Positions 40,401 through 48,568 of a stretch of 64,000 bases of DNA are shown in pieces. The translations under genes were made by a program, and so were the position numbers. Positions within the stretch are counted from its first letter, which is position 1; each line of letters begins with the position of its first letter. Source of the DNA: Shimia haliotis (GTDB lineage: Bacteria > Pseudomonadota > Alphaproteobacteria > Rhodobacterales > Rhodobacteraceae); NCBI RefSeq assembly GCF_900114415.1, contig NZ_FOSZ01000001.1, positions 248,001 to 312,000 on the forward strand. The letters are read 5' to 3'. The notes beneath the pieces are model-generated. The model was not told where the DNA came from and made no database searches. It saw only the letters and a list, made by a program, of their open reading frames with translations.

Positions 40401-42329
40401 TTTCCTGTGACGCTGAAGGTGGACGACGGGTCGGGCCTTTCCAACGCCAGCGACATTGACGCCACAACTGTGATCATCAACGCAAAACCCGTGGCTGATG
40501 CCGGCGGCAACCGCGATGTCTGTTCGGGAGAGTCGATCCTGTTTGACGCCTCCGGCAGCACCGACGCTGATGGCGACCTGTTGCGGTACTCATGGGATTT
40601 CGGCGATGGCAGGCAAAGTGACATCATCAACCCGACACACACTTACGAAAGACCCGGAACTTATCCGGTAACGCTTTCGGTGGCGGATGAAAGCGGGTCG
40701 CAACGCGGCATCGACCGAGACAGGATCGCGGTGATTGTTCAGGAAGGCCCGATTGCAGATGCGGGGGCTGACAGAACAGTCTGCGTCAATCAGGAGGTGC
40801 GCATGGACGGCAGCGCGTCGACTGACAAGGATGGATCGGTGAACGCCTTTGAGTGGACCTTTGGTGATGGCAGCCGGGCCAGTGGCGCGACCCCGATCAA
40901 AAGCTTTGAACGGGCGGGCACGTATTCGGTGACGCTGACCATCACCGGCGATGCGGTCGGGCAATGCAGCCCGCTTGATACCGACACCGTGACCGTCGAA
41001 GTTCTGCCCGCCAAATCGCAGGACATCCTCGCAGTTGAGCGCGCGCCGGTCGGGGACAGCGTGTCCTTCGTCGCGCAATTGGGTGAGGAAGCGGGCACCG
41101 GAGATCCAGTCTCGTTTGACTGGCGTTTCTCGGACGGGGGCGAGGCCACAGGTCAGGACGTGAGCTATGCATTTGCCCAGCCCGGAGAGTACCTTGTCAC
41201 ACTGACCACAACGCTTGCGGGCGGCACGCAGGATTGCGGCGAATTGGTCAGCCAACACAAGATCACAGTGAACGCCGCGCCTGAGCCGGTGATCGACGGG
41301 CCGGACACAGCAGCCGTTGGTGCATTGGTCAGCTTTGACGCCAGCATGTCGCTGGATCAGGACGGGGTGATCACCCGCCACCTCTGGGACTTCGGGGATG
41401 GCACAACCTCAACAGGCGTCGCCGGACATCACCGCTATCAGAAGGCCGGCACCTATGATGTCACGCTGACCGTAACCGACGACGCCGGAGTGGCCAATTC
41501 CGAAACCACCACCAGCCGCCAGATCGCCGTGAATCCCGTGCCGATCGCCGGGCTGCAAACGCCGCCCGCGCTTTGCGTAGACACACCACGCGAGTGGCAA
41601 GTCAACGCAGCCGAAGGGGTGGATGTAGTCTGGGCCTTTGGCGATGGAGAGACTGCCAATGGGCCCAGCGTCGCGCATAGTTTTGCACGTCCGGGGCTTT
41701 ATCCGGTGGCAGTCTCAACCGACGATGGCCGTGGGCTGGCAAATTCGACCCACCGCGAAGAGGTCTACGCCCGCGTGAACGCCGTGCCCGTCGCAGATGC
41801 CGGACCTGACCGTGTGGTCTGCCCGGGCGAGGAGATTGCCTTTCGCGCCGGTGCTTATGATGCGGATGGCGTCGTGACGGATGTGCTTTGGTCGTTTTCT
41901 GACGGCGTGGATCTGCGCGGAGCCGAGGTTAAGCGCAGCTTTGACAGCTCGGGCCCTGTGGATGTGACCCTCAGCGTGGTCGACGACAGTGGCGCAACCT
42001 GCAACACTGGTCTGGATACCGCACGGGTGCTGGTCAATACACCGCCCGTGGTGGATGCGGGCGCAGACCGTAGCACACCCGTTGGCGCAGCCCATGACGT
42101 GTTGCGCTTTGATGCGAGCGAGGCCAGCGATCCGGACGGGCAGGGTGTGTTGGTCACATGGGACTTTGGCGATGGCACCGGCGTCAACGGGGCCGTGGCG
42201 CGGCACCGCTACGCAAGCGCAGGCGCATTTACCGTGACCGTCACTGCCCGCGACACCAGCGGTCTTGCCTGTGGCGTGACCACCGACACCGCCCGCGTCA
42301 CAGCGACCGCGCGCGAAGGCAACAACTGA
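37461..42329 (+). CDS. Giant secreted protein with about fifteen PKD domains
   Basis: 1622 residues, start ATG at 37461 with a signal peptide (MKKHALRWAVMLGLAVASLP, cleaved near AKAQ). After a unique N-terminal part of about 300 residues (IFFSIPKDLRDRVYVRIFDP), PKD domains follow in tandem from about 323 to 1610. I count fifteen: each has a D-G-S/A-S--DxDG strand, W-FGDG, and a G-Y-V-L-V-D turn, with alanine-proline hinge starts. Some are degenerate (unit 7 has FDDL instead of FGDG). No LPxTG, transmembrane anchor or enzyme domain is present at the C-terminus, which ends ATAREGNN. PKD arrays usually act as extracellular spacers or adhesive stalks. It overlaps the cyclase start (TGATG). Confidence 0.9.
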   Translation: MKKHALRWAVMLGLAVASLPAKAQDTAPPADQGLLVVYGILAPTREGDIDHKEQIFFSIPKDLRDRVYVRIFDPEMSGDHDFRYGRYGASQTIYRVVGGDGSRTGPPRPEPVKTGARPQKAKRAEVLAERPGDVLREEVFGTDSKTDGHWVSLGSVRARQGEIIGDRAWFRIDVIGADGNDGNGFNVDVSLARDVHRRPSGLEMEAFQPTIRWPGGTVGTRVELRNPSSGPLSVQNFDGAAGDLRLNRMYSDIRLQASGQNLWVSEQVSPDEDLLAITLRGGFETPNDVTLSVFDQTGQALPILMPPRQAPQPERPEALPQARELADCRSVAFDGSYDGADPLLAYMWDYGDGASGDEPVSAYSYATAGKFDARLRVLLPGTRAARGWEASVPVHIRNAPVAVAGEDITVAPGDVVAFDGANSVASDSPISRYFWSFGDGVAVEGMTADHVYGQAGSYRSVLRVSDTSSHPCNFGVATRLVTVNSAPVAEAGTDQSTIVGRAVTLDGAASYDVDGTIGAHVWDMGDGNTLTGARVTHVYTEPGVYTVALSVTDDSGVSNATSHDRLTIRVNAPPQPVIEGPSEPVAVGEAVVLDGSKSTDMDGVILSHLWDFGDGSIGEGSLAQYAWAKPGVYRVVLSVTDNSGTTSATQQIAYEVIVNTRPVANAGPDQLVTASEVQFDGSASRDIDGEISHYLWDFGDGATGQGPRPVHAFARSGTYEVALTVKDDSGAPQSTHRDTMRVVVNAAPIADAGPALTVAPDEVFVLDAGASVDPDGRVTEHLWTFADGGSKSGVRTEHSFPTAGLYRVRLTVTDDFAGGGAQDESEVLITVNDQPVAKAGPDIRIAPDESVMFDAKGSFDRDGQLTGFSWEFDDLQTPLEAAAVERAWPTAGVYNARLVVRDDAGVANSTAQDSVVIHVNHRPEAEAGPAIDTDRLLVTLDAGGSGDADGDNLVYMWDLGDGSEPVFGREIAHVFPRAGRFPVTLKVDDGSGLSNASDIDATTVIINAKPVADAGGNRDVCSGESILFDASGSTDADGDLLRYSWDFGDGRQSDIINPTHTYERPGTYPVTLSVADESGSQRGIDRDRIAVIVQEGPIADAGADRTVCVNQEVRMDGSASTDKDGSVNAFEWTFGDGSRASGATPIKSFERAGTYSVTLTITGDAVGQCSPLDTDTVTVEVLPAKSQDILAVERAPVGDSVSFVAQLGEEAGTGDPVSFDWRFSDGGEATGQDVSYAFAQPGEYLVTLTTTLAGGTQDCGELVSQHKITVNAAPEPVIDGPDTAAVGALVSFDASMSLDQDGVITRHLWDFGDGTTSTGVAGHHRYQKAGTYDVTLTVTDDAGVANSETTTSRQIAVNPVPIAGLQTPPALCVDTPREWQVNAAEGVDVVWAFGDGETANGPSVAHSFARPGLYPVAVSTDDGRGLANSTHREEVYARVNAVPVADAGPDRVVCPGEEIAFRAGAYDADGVVTDVLWSFSDGVDLRGAEVKRSFDSSGPVDVTLSVVDDSGATCNTGLDTARVLVNTPPVVDAGADRSTPVGAAHDVLRFDASEASDPDGQGVLVTWDFGDGTGVNGAVARHRYASAGAFTVTVTARDTSGLACGVTTDTARVTATAREGNN

Positions 42330-44056
42330 TGCGCTTCCCTCTGCCGCTCAAGTTTTTCCTCTTTGCGGCGCTGGTGGCGGTGGTGCCTTTGGCGCTGGTT
42401 GGTGAAAATCTGGTTCGGATCGCCCGCGACGAGCTCAAGAGCGCTGTGAACGAGGATCTTACCGGCGTCGCAGCACAGGTCCGCAGCGAGTTTGACAGCA
42501 TGTATCAGGGCCGCTGGCTGGCGCCGCTGATGGTGATCCGCTCGGGGGTCGATAATCCGGAACTGGACGTGGCGCAAAAGGTGTCGCTGCTGACACAGGG
42601 CATGGAGCAACTCGAAGACGTGGTGGCTCTGCAATTGAGCGTGGCAGGGTCTGACATTCCCGTACTCGTCAGCGATCAGCAATTTGGCGACGCTTTGATG
42701 GCTGCTGGGGTGGACCCGCTGTCGGCCCTGACCGCCAGCCCCGAGTTGATTGCCAACATCAAAGGCACCGGACAATTCGGGCGTCCGCTCATTCAGCAGA
42801 TCCCGGAAACCGGTGACTGGCTGGCCACTTTGGCGTTGCCGATGGAAAGCACGATCGCCGGTCGCGAGCTGACCTTGGCCGCGCGCATCAACCTTGGCTC
42901 CCTGCGTCGCACTGTGTCGCGCCACCCGTTCAACCAGCGCGGAGAAATCACCATTGTCGATCACGCCGGCCGCACGGCTCTTGTGGACACGCCCGAGGTG
43001 ATCAATCGGCGCGCAATTGTCGCCGCAGCCATGCCTCTGATCGTCGCCGGTGCGCGCGCCGATGCCTTGCAGGCCTACACGCGCCCTGACGGCACTGAAA
43101 TGTTGGCGGCCTATGCCTTTCCGGACTGGTTTCCCTGGGCGGTGATCACCGAACTGAGCGAAGAAAGCGCCTATGCGGTGGTCGCCGAGATGATGCGCCG
43201 CATCGTGATGGTTGGCGCATTGGGCTTTGCGGCGGCCTCTGTGGCGGCGCTGATTTTCTCCAAAGGCCTGACCGGTCCGATCCTGAAAATCGGCCGCGTG
43301 GCAGATGCCATCGGCGAGGGCAACTATGGCGCGCGGGTGGAAAAGGTCCGCAGTCGCGACGAAATCGGCGATCTTGCAGGGCGGATCAATGTCATGGCCG
43401 GCCAGCTTAGCGAACGCATGGAGTTGATGAAATTTGTGAGCCACGAGACCATGAGCGCCATTCAGGCGCGTGACGGCGAAGGCATGCGGCGCGGCGGTGA
43501 GCGGCGCGACGTCACCATGCTGTTCTCTGACATCCGAGGCTACACCGCTTTTTCGGAGACGGTTACGCCCGAAGAGGTGATCGAGGTGCTCAACCGGTAC
43601 TTTGAAATCCAGTCCGCCATTGTCGAACGCCACGGCGGCGACATCGACAAATTTGTCGGGGATGAGCTTATGGCGATGTTCGTGGGCGAAGACAAAGAGG
43701 ACCGCGCTGTGCGCTGTGGTGTGGAAATCAAAGACGCTCTGGCCGAAAGTTTTGGCGCGCAGACCGGCCGTGAACTGGCGGTTGGTATTGGCGTCGCCTC
43801 GGGCGCTGTCGTCCTTGGCGCCATGGGCGCGCGTGACCGCATGGATTACACGGTGCTTGGCTCAACGGTGAACCTCGCAGCACGGCTCTGTTCTAAGGCA
43901 GGCCCGTGGGAGGTGCTGGTGGACAGCGACACAACTGATTTGGTTGATGTTGGCATTGATCTTGAGGCTCGTCCCGCGGTGCGCCTCAAGGGCTACGCCG
44001 CGCCTGTGCCGGTTTTCCGCGCCACCTTCAGCGAGGATGAGACACTGGCTTTGTGA
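42329..44056 (+). CDS. Membrane-bound class III adenylate/guanylate cyclase with HAMP domain
   Basis: 575 residues. A first transmembrane helix (about 7-27) and a second (about 295-318) enclose an extracytoplasmic sensor region of about 260 residues that resembles a Cache-type module. A HAMP follows (GPILKIGRVADAIGEGNYGA), then the cyclase domain at about 395-565: RDVTMLFSDIRGYTAFSE with the first metal Asp, GDELMAMF with the second, and LGSTVNLAARL with the Asn/Arg transition-state pair, so it should be active. Adenylate is the likelier product. ATG at 42329 overlaps the PKD stop. Operon position makes it the likely output of the envelope proteins encoded upstream. Confidence 0.93.
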   Translation: MRFPLPLKFFLFAALVAVVPLALVGENLVRIARDELKSAVNEDLTGVAAQVRSEFDSMYQGRWLAPLMVIRSGVDNPELDVAQKVSLLTQGMEQLEDVVALQLSVAGSDIPVLVSDQQFGDALMAAGVDPLSALTASPELIANIKGTGQFGRPLIQQIPETGDWLATLALPMESTIAGRELTLAARINLGSLRRTVSRHPFNQRGEITIVDHAGRTALVDTPEVINRRAIVAAAMPLIVAGARADALQAYTRPDGTEMLAAYAFPDWFPWAVITELSEESAYAVVAEMMRRIVMVGALGFAAASVAALIFSKGLTGPILKIGRVADAIGEGNYGARVEKVRSRDEIGDLAGRINVMAGQLSERMELMKFVSHETMSAIQARDGEGMRRGGERRDVTMLFSDIRGYTAFSETVTPEEVIEVLNRYFEIQSAIVERHGGDIDKFVGDELMAMFVGEDKEDRAVRCGVEIKDALAESFGAQTGRELAVGIGVASGAVVLGAMGARDRMDYTVLGSTVNLAARLCSKAGPWEVLVDSDTTDLVDVGIDLEARPAVRLKGYAAPVPVFRATFSEDETLAL

Positions 44057-44070
44057 GGCTTGATCGCGTC

Positions 44071-44120
44071 TTTCTGGCCCAAATACCTTGGGGTTAGCCC
44101 GCAGGGAGAGGGGCAACGCC
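44071..44120 (+). repeat. Dispersed palindromic repeat, copy 4
   Basis: TTTCTGGCCCAAATACCTTG followed by GGGTTAGCCCGCAGGG and GGGGCAACGCC. It lies 15 bases after the cyclase stop and has the AAATAC box but a weaker hairpin than the other copies. Confidence 0.55.
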
Positions 44121-44132
44121 GCTGCAAAGACC

Positions 44133-44426
44133 TCAGTCCAGCACCACTTCCTGACGCAGCGCGCCGGTGATGCGGTCATAAATCAGGATGCGGTCGTCTT
44201 TGGTCACAAGCGCATACCAGCCATCGCCCGTGGTCACGGCCTGCACCGCGACGCCATCGGGCAAAACGATCTCTTCCGGCAAGATCGGGCCGTCATCACG
44301 GAAGCGCATGACAATCAGCGCAACCACCGTTACAAGCCCGACAATCATCACCGTCGTCAAACCTGTGACCAGCAGCCGCAAGAACTTGAGGTTGGCGGGT
44401 TCAATCGGGTCCGGAGCATCTGTCAT
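44133..44426 (-). CDS. Single-pass membrane protein, DUF6476-like
   Basis: 97 residues from the ATG at 44424-44426. One transmembrane helix spans about residues 17-40 (LLVTGLTTVMIVGLVTVVAL), with an N-terminal acidic/proline tail (MTDAPDPIEPANLKF) inside and a C-terminal domain of about 50 residues outside (VAVQAVTTGDGWYALVTKDD, ILIYDRITGALRQEVVLD). I recall the family as DUF6476, with unknown function. Its start codon shares two bases with that of rluD on the other strand, so the promoter must lie within rluD coding sequence, and vice versa. Confidence 0.8.
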   Translation of the reverse strand: MTDAPDPIEPANLKFLRLLVTGLTTVMIVGLVTVVALIVMRFRDDGPILPEEIVLPDGVAVQAVTTGDGWYALVTKDDRILIYDRITGALRQEVVLD

Positions 44427-45459
44427 GGCTGAAGCCCTTGTTACTTTTGTGATCGCGGAAAATCCGCCCAAGCGTCTTGATAAGGCGCTTTCGCTCAATG
44501 TGCCAGTGGAGGCCGCGCTGTCGCGCACCCGATTGGCAAAATTGCTCGCCGAAGGTGCGGTCAAGGTGAACGGGGTGGTTGTGTCTGATCCCAAAGCCAA
44601 GATCGCCGAGGGCGCAGAGGTGGAAATTGCGGTGCCGCAGGCCGAAGAAAGCCATATCGGGCCCGAAGACATTCCGCTTGATGTGATCTGGGAAGATGAC
44701 GATCTGATCGTGATCAACAAACCTGCGGGCATGGTGGTTCACCCCGCACCGGGTACGCCGAACGGCACGCTAGTCAATGCGCTTCTGCATCATTGCGGCG
44801 ACACGCTGTCCGGTGTCGGTGGCATGAAGCGCCCCGGCATCGTTCACAGAATCGATAAGGAAACCAGTGGCTTGTTGGTCGTTGCTAAATCGGATGCGGC
44901 GCATCAGGGGTTGGCCGATCAATTCGCGGCTCATACGGTCGAGCGCTACTATCGCGCGGTTTGTTATGGTGTGCCGGACGCCAATGATCCGCGTTTGCGC
45001 GGGGTTAAGGGCGTGAATTTTGAGTCCGGCAACATCATGAAAATCACCACCCATCTGGCGCGGCACAAGACCGACAGACAGCGTCAGGCGGTGTTGTTTG
45101 AGGGCGGCCGCCACGCCGTGACACGCGTACGGATTGTCGAACCCTTCGGCACGCCTGCGGTGGCCGCGCTTGTGGAATGCTGGCTGGAAACCGGTCGCAC
45201 GCACCAGATTCGCGTGCACATGGCCCATGCAGGCCACGGGCTTATTGGTGATCCGGTCTATGGGGGGCGGCGCAAGCTGGCGGAAAAAGCCATCGGGGCC
45301 AATGGAATCGCGGCGGCCAAATCCTTCCCGCGTCAGGCGCTTCATGCGGCGGTTTTGGGGTTTGAGCATCCGATCAGTGGTGAAACTCTGCGGTTTGAGG
45401 CGGCGATTCCGGAGGACATGGCCGCCTTGATCAACGCGCTTTCTGTGAAAACGGGCTGA
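44425..45459 (+). CDS. rluD: 23S rRNA pseudouridine synthase RluD
   Basis: 344 residues of the RluA family; RluD modifies positions in helix 69 of 23S rRNA. The N-terminal S4 domain (about 15-75: RLDKALSLNVPVEAALSRTR, LAEGAVKVNGVVV) is followed by the catalytic domain with PGIVHRIDKETSGLLVVAKS near residue 136, containing the nucleophilic Asp, and the late TGRTHQIRVHMAHAGHGLIG near 253-272. The start ATG at 44425 overlaps the start of the minus-strand DUF6476-like gene; GGAG is 9 bases upstream. RluD is often a neighbour of rpoH in alphaproteobacteria, and rpoH follows here after 171 bases. Confidence 0.95.
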   Translation: MAEALVTFVIAENPPKRLDKALSLNVPVEAALSRTRLAKLLAEGAVKVNGVVVSDPKAKIAEGAEVEIAVPQAEESHIGPEDIPLDVIWEDDDLIVINKPAGMVVHPAPGTPNGTLVNALLHHCGDTLSGVGGMKRPGIVHRIDKETSGLLVVAKSDAAHQGLADQFAAHTVERYYRAVCYGVPDANDPRLRGVKGVNFESGNIMKITTHLARHKTDRQRQAVLFEGGRHAVTRVRIVEPFGTPAVAALVECWLETGRTHQIRVHMAHAGHGLIGDPVYGGRRKLAEKAIGANGIAAAKSFPRQALHAAVLGFEHPISGETLRFEAAIPEDMAALINALSVKTG

Positions 45460-45630
45460 ACCGGCAATAAACAGCACATGCGCGTGAAGGCGCAGAAATC
45501 GCTGTGGTGCCTGTCAGCAAAAAATCTTAATCTTTTGGAGAGAAAGTGCCGGAGAGGGCATTGAAAAGCCGTTAGCGCTCACTAAATGGATGTTAACGAT
45601 ATAAACATTGACGACGGAGGGAGAACAATA

Positions 45631-46527
45631 ATGGCCAACTACGCCAATCTGCCAGCACCCACACCGGAAGGCGGCCTGAACCGCTATATGCAGGAGATCC
45701 GCAAGTTCCCCCTTCTTGAGCCTGAAGAAGAATACATGCTCGCCAAACGGTGGGTGGAGGAGCAAGACGCTGAATCCGCTCATAAAATGGTGACGTCCCA
45801 CCTTCGCCTCGCGGCCAAGATCGCCATGGGCTATCGCGGCTATGGATTGCCACAAGCTGAGGTGATTTCTGAAGCCAACGTGGGCTTGATGCAGGCGGTC
45901 AAACGGTTTGATCCGGAAAAAGGGTTCCGTCTGGCGACCTATGCGATGTGGTGGATTCGCGCCAGCATTCAGGAATACGTTCTGCGCAGCTGGTCGATGG
46001 TCAAACTCGGCACCACCTCGGCGCAAAAGAAACTGTTTTTCAATCTGCGCAAGGCCAAGGCCCGCATCGGCGCGCTGGAGGAGGGCGATCTGCGCCCCGA
46101 AAACGTCGCGCGTATCGCCAATGATCTTGGTGTGACCGAGGACGAAGTTGTGTCGATGAACCGGCGTATGTCGGGCGGCGACGCGTCGTTGAACGCGCAA
46201 GTCGGCTCCGAGGGCGAAGGCACAATGGAGTGGCAGGACTGGCTTGAGGACGAAGACGCCAATCAAGCCGCTGACTATGAGGCCAAAGACGAACTTGATG
46301 CGCGACGCGAACTGCTTGCCGAAGCGATGACTGTGCTCAATGACCGTGAAAAAGACATCCTGACCCAGCGCCGCTTGGCAGATCAGGTGGTCACGCTCGA
46401 AGATCTCAGCGGGCAGTATGACGTCAGCCGCGAACGCATTCGCCAGATTGAAGTGCGCGCCTTTGAAAAACTGCAAAAGCGGATGCGCGAATTGGCGTCA
46501 TCCAAAGGAATGTTGTCGTCCCACTAA
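45631..46527 (+). CDS. rpoH: Heat-shock sigma factor RpoH (sigma-32)
   Basis: 298 residues. The RpoH box QKKLFFNLRKAKARIG sits near residue 131, the diagnostic feature against other sigma-70 proteins. Region 2 reads LRLAAKIAMGYRGYGLPQAE and KGFRLATYAMWWIRASIQEY; region 4 ends with [23 protein letters not shown] at 45631 has GGAGGG nine bases upstream, and the frame before it lacks a site. It drives heat-shock chaperone and protease genes. The upstream gap (45460-45630) has an AT-rich tract (AAAAAATCTTAATCTTTTGG) that may hold the promoter. A terminator follows 36 bases after the stop. Rhodobacteraceae often have more than one rpoH. Confidence 0.97.
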   Translation: MANYANLPAPTPEGGLNRYMQEIRKFPLLEPEEEYMLAKRWVEEQDAESAHKMVTSHLRLAAKIAMGYRGYGLPQAEVISEANVGLMQAVKRFDPEKGFRLATYAMWWIRASIQEYVLRSWSMVKLGTTSAQKKLFFNLRKAKARIGALEEGDLRPENVARIANDLGVTEDEVVSMNRRMSGGDASLNAQVGSEGEGTMEWQDWLEDEDANQAADYEAKDELDARRELLAEAMTVLNDREKDILTQRRLADQVVTLEDLSGQYDVSRERIRQIEVRAFEKLQKRMRELASSKGMLSSH

Positions 46528-46563
46528 GCGCAAGCTCTTGGCGAAACGCAGCAAACACATTAA

Positions 46564-46594
46564 CCTCTTCCGTGCGAACGGGAGAGGCTTTTTT
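46564..46594 (+). terminator. Rho-independent terminator of rpoH
   Basis: CCTCTTCC (46564-46571) pairs with GGGAGAGG (46580-46587) around GTGCGAAC, with one G-U pair, and is followed by six T residues. It also shows that the next gene must start at 46608, not at the GTG within the loop. Confidence 0.88.
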
Positions 46595-46607
46595 ATGGGC
46601 AAACGAC

Positions 46608-47579
46608 ATGGCTGATCGGGGTGTTGTGCTGCATCTGCCAGAAAGCTGGCTGGCACCGGACAGCGAGGCAATGCTGCCTTTTTACCAAAAACTGACAGCC
46701 GGTTTTGATGAAATCGGCGTCGCATGGCGCTTGCAGCCCATGGACCGCGCCAAAGCCGCCCAGCAAATCGAAGATGACGCGTGGTTCCACATCTTTAACC
46801 ATGGCGAGGTGACACATGCGCGGGCGATGAACGCGGCCATCGCCTATGTTTATCCGTTTTGGCACCTAGATCCACAGGGCATCCGAGCGCGCTCTTCTGT
46901 GTCGGACATGACGTTTCGGGCGGGACAGATTGATACCGAGAAATCCCGCAAGTTTTTTGGCAAGCTGCGCCGCCGCTTGGTGGATGCGCGCACTTCGCGC
47001 TATGCCCAGCCACAAGAGCACATCTCCATGCCCGAGGATGCGGTTGCGGTGTTTTTTCAGGATGAAGAGCACCGCGTCACCGGCGAATCCGCCTATATGG
47101 ATCGCTGGACCATGCTGGAAACTGTGCTGAAAAACTGGGACGGGTCGGTGGTGGTCAAACCCCACCCAAAAGACAGCGACCCGATGGTCGGGGACCGGCT
47201 TGAAGCGATGCAGAAGGTCTATCCTGATTTGCATGTCTCCACCGGCAACATCCACGATATTCTGGCGCAATGCCAACGGGTTGTGACGATCAACTCCGCC
47301 GTTGGCATAGAGGCGTATCTGCACCGAAAACCTGTGATCCTGTGTGGTCAGGCCGATTTTCATCACGTGGCGGATGTCGCCAAAACACCGGAGAAACTGG
47401 CTATTCTTCTGGAACAGGAGCCACGGGGGCGGGTCTATGCCAAATACCTGTATTGGTATTTCAGGCTGCAATGCCTGGACGCGAGCCGCCGTGAAAAAGT
47501 GATCGCGCGCCAAGTTGTGCGGCGAATGGCGGCACAGGGATATGACGTAAAGGGCGGCAAAAAGCTCGCCGCAGAGTAG
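46608..47579 (+). CDS. Capsule polysaccharide biosynthesis-type protein (KpsS/KpsC-like)
   Basis: 323 residues of the capsule synthesis/Kdo-transferase-like group, separate from the main capsule block at 7.4-11.9 kb. Recognisable parts: LHLPESWLAPDSEAMLPFYQ at the N-terminus, WFHIFNHGEVTHARAMNAAI, a WHLDPQGIRARSS segment, and the C-terminal GSVVVKPHPKDSDPM followed by RVVTINSAVGIEAYLHRKPV, where HP and NSA correspond to the HP/NST elements of KpsS. The ATG at 46608 lies 14 bases after the rpoH terminator; no clear Shine-Dalgarno is visible. The Gfo/Idh gene follows after 9 bases. Its exact sugar and acceptor are unknown. Confidence 0.82.
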   Translation: MADRGVVLHLPESWLAPDSEAMLPFYQKLTAGFDEIGVAWRLQPMDRAKAAQQIEDDAWFHIFNHGEVTHARAMNAAIAYVYPFWHLDPQGIRARSSVSDMTFRAGQIDTEKSRKFFGKLRRRLVDARTSRYAQPQEHISMPEDAVAVFFQDEEHRVTGESAYMDRWTMLETVLKNWDGSVVVKPHPKDSDPMVGDRLEAMQKVYPDLHVSTGNIHDILAQCQRVVTINSAVGIEAYLHRKPVILCGQADFHHVADVAKTPEKLAILLEQEPRGRVYAKYLYWYFRLQCLDASRREKVIARQVVRRMAAQGYDVKGGKKLAAE

Positions 47580-47588
47580 GGACATACT

Positions 47589-48551
47589 GTGGATGTAGTC
47601 AGATGGGGTATTCTTGGCGCCTCAAATTTTGCCTTGGACAAAATGGGGCCGGCCATTCATGCCGCCAAAGACGCGACGCTGGCTGCTCTGGCGACATCAA
47701 GCCCAGAGAAAGCCGTTCCGTTTCAGTCGTTTGCACCTGACATTCGGGTGCATGACAGCTACGAGGCGCTTCTTGCGGATCCCGAAATCGACGCGGTGTA
47801 CGTTCCGCTGCCCAATCATATGCATGTGGAGTGGTCCATCAAAGCGCTGAGCGCCGGCAAGGCGGTCCTGTGCGAAAAGCCGGTGGGCATGGATGTTGCG
47901 GAAATTGATCGGTTGATCGCTGCGCGAAACGCGTCCGGCCTGCTTTGTGCCGAAGCCTTTATGATCGTGCATCATCCCCAATGGCAACGCGCCAAAGCCC
48001 TGTTGGCGGACGGGGCGATCGGAACTCTGCGCCACGTAAACGCGGCGTTTTCCTTTTTTAACGATGACGCTGGCAATATCCGCAATCAGGCCTCCGCAGG
48101 TGGCGGTGGGCTGCGTGATATCGGCGTTTATGTGATGGGAGGCGCGCGCTACGCCACGGGACAAAACCCAGTGCGGCTGGATTATGCCCGTGCCGAGATA
48201 CGTGACGGGATCGACCTTTTTGCAGACATGGGTTTTGCCTTTGAGGACTTCACCTTTCAGGCCTACACCTCGATCCGGATGGCCCCACGGCAAGAGGTGC
48301 ATTTCCATGGCGAAAAGGCGGTGATGAGCCTGACTTGTCCCTTCAATGCCGGCATCTTTGATCAGGCCGAAATCCGCATCAGCGGCCCCGACAACACCGT
48401 CACAATCGAGCGGTTTCCGCGTGTGAACCAATATGTGACTCAGGTCGAGGCCTTTGGCCGGTCCTTGCGAGAGGGCACGCCGTTTGCGTGGACCCTCGAA
48501 GACGCGCGGGGCACCCAGAGCATGATGGATCAGGTGTTCGCGGCGGTCTAA
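47589..48551 (+). CDS. Gfo/Idh/MocA-family NAD(P)-dependent oxidoreductase
   Basis: 320 residues. N-terminal Rossmann fold with WGILGASNFALDKMGPAI near residues 6-23 and the family motif AGKAVLCEKPVGMDVAE near 87-104, where EKP is the catalytic Lys element. The C-terminal substrate domain includes GGGGLRDIGVYVMGGARYAT near 175-195 with the conserved D-x-G-Y/V-H-position (DIGVY). The GTG start at 47589 is nine bases after the capsule-type gene, so the two are probably co-transcribed, and a sugar substrate is likely. It converges on the M19 gene, with 17 bases between stops. Confidence 0.9.
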   Translation: MDVVRWGILGASNFALDKMGPAIHAAKDATLAALATSSPEKAVPFQSFAPDIRVHDSYEALLADPEIDAVYVPLPNHMHVEWSIKALSAGKAVLCEKPVGMDVAEIDRLIAARNASGLLCAEAFMIVHHPQWQRAKALLADGAIGTLRHVNAAFSFFNDDAGNIRNQASAGGGGLRDIGVYVMGGARYATGQNPVRLDYARAEIRDGIDLFADMGFAFEDFTFQAYTSIRMAPRQEVHFHGEKAVMSLTCPFNAGIFDQAEIRISGPDNTVTIERFPRVNQYVTQVEAFGRSLREGTPFAWTLEDARGTQSMMDQVFAAV

Positions 48552-48568
48552 ACCGACGCTCACCTCGC

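Noticed and set aside
38430-42300. Regular repeats that might be read as CRISPR or a DNA tandem array.
   Set aside because: They are diverged PKD protein domains of about 80-90 codons; DNA similarity between units is low and no constant repeat/spacer pattern exists.
46572-46607. Upstream GTG start for the capsule-type gene after rpoH.
   Set aside because: The codon lies in the loop of the rpoH terminator, so ATG at 46608 is used instead.
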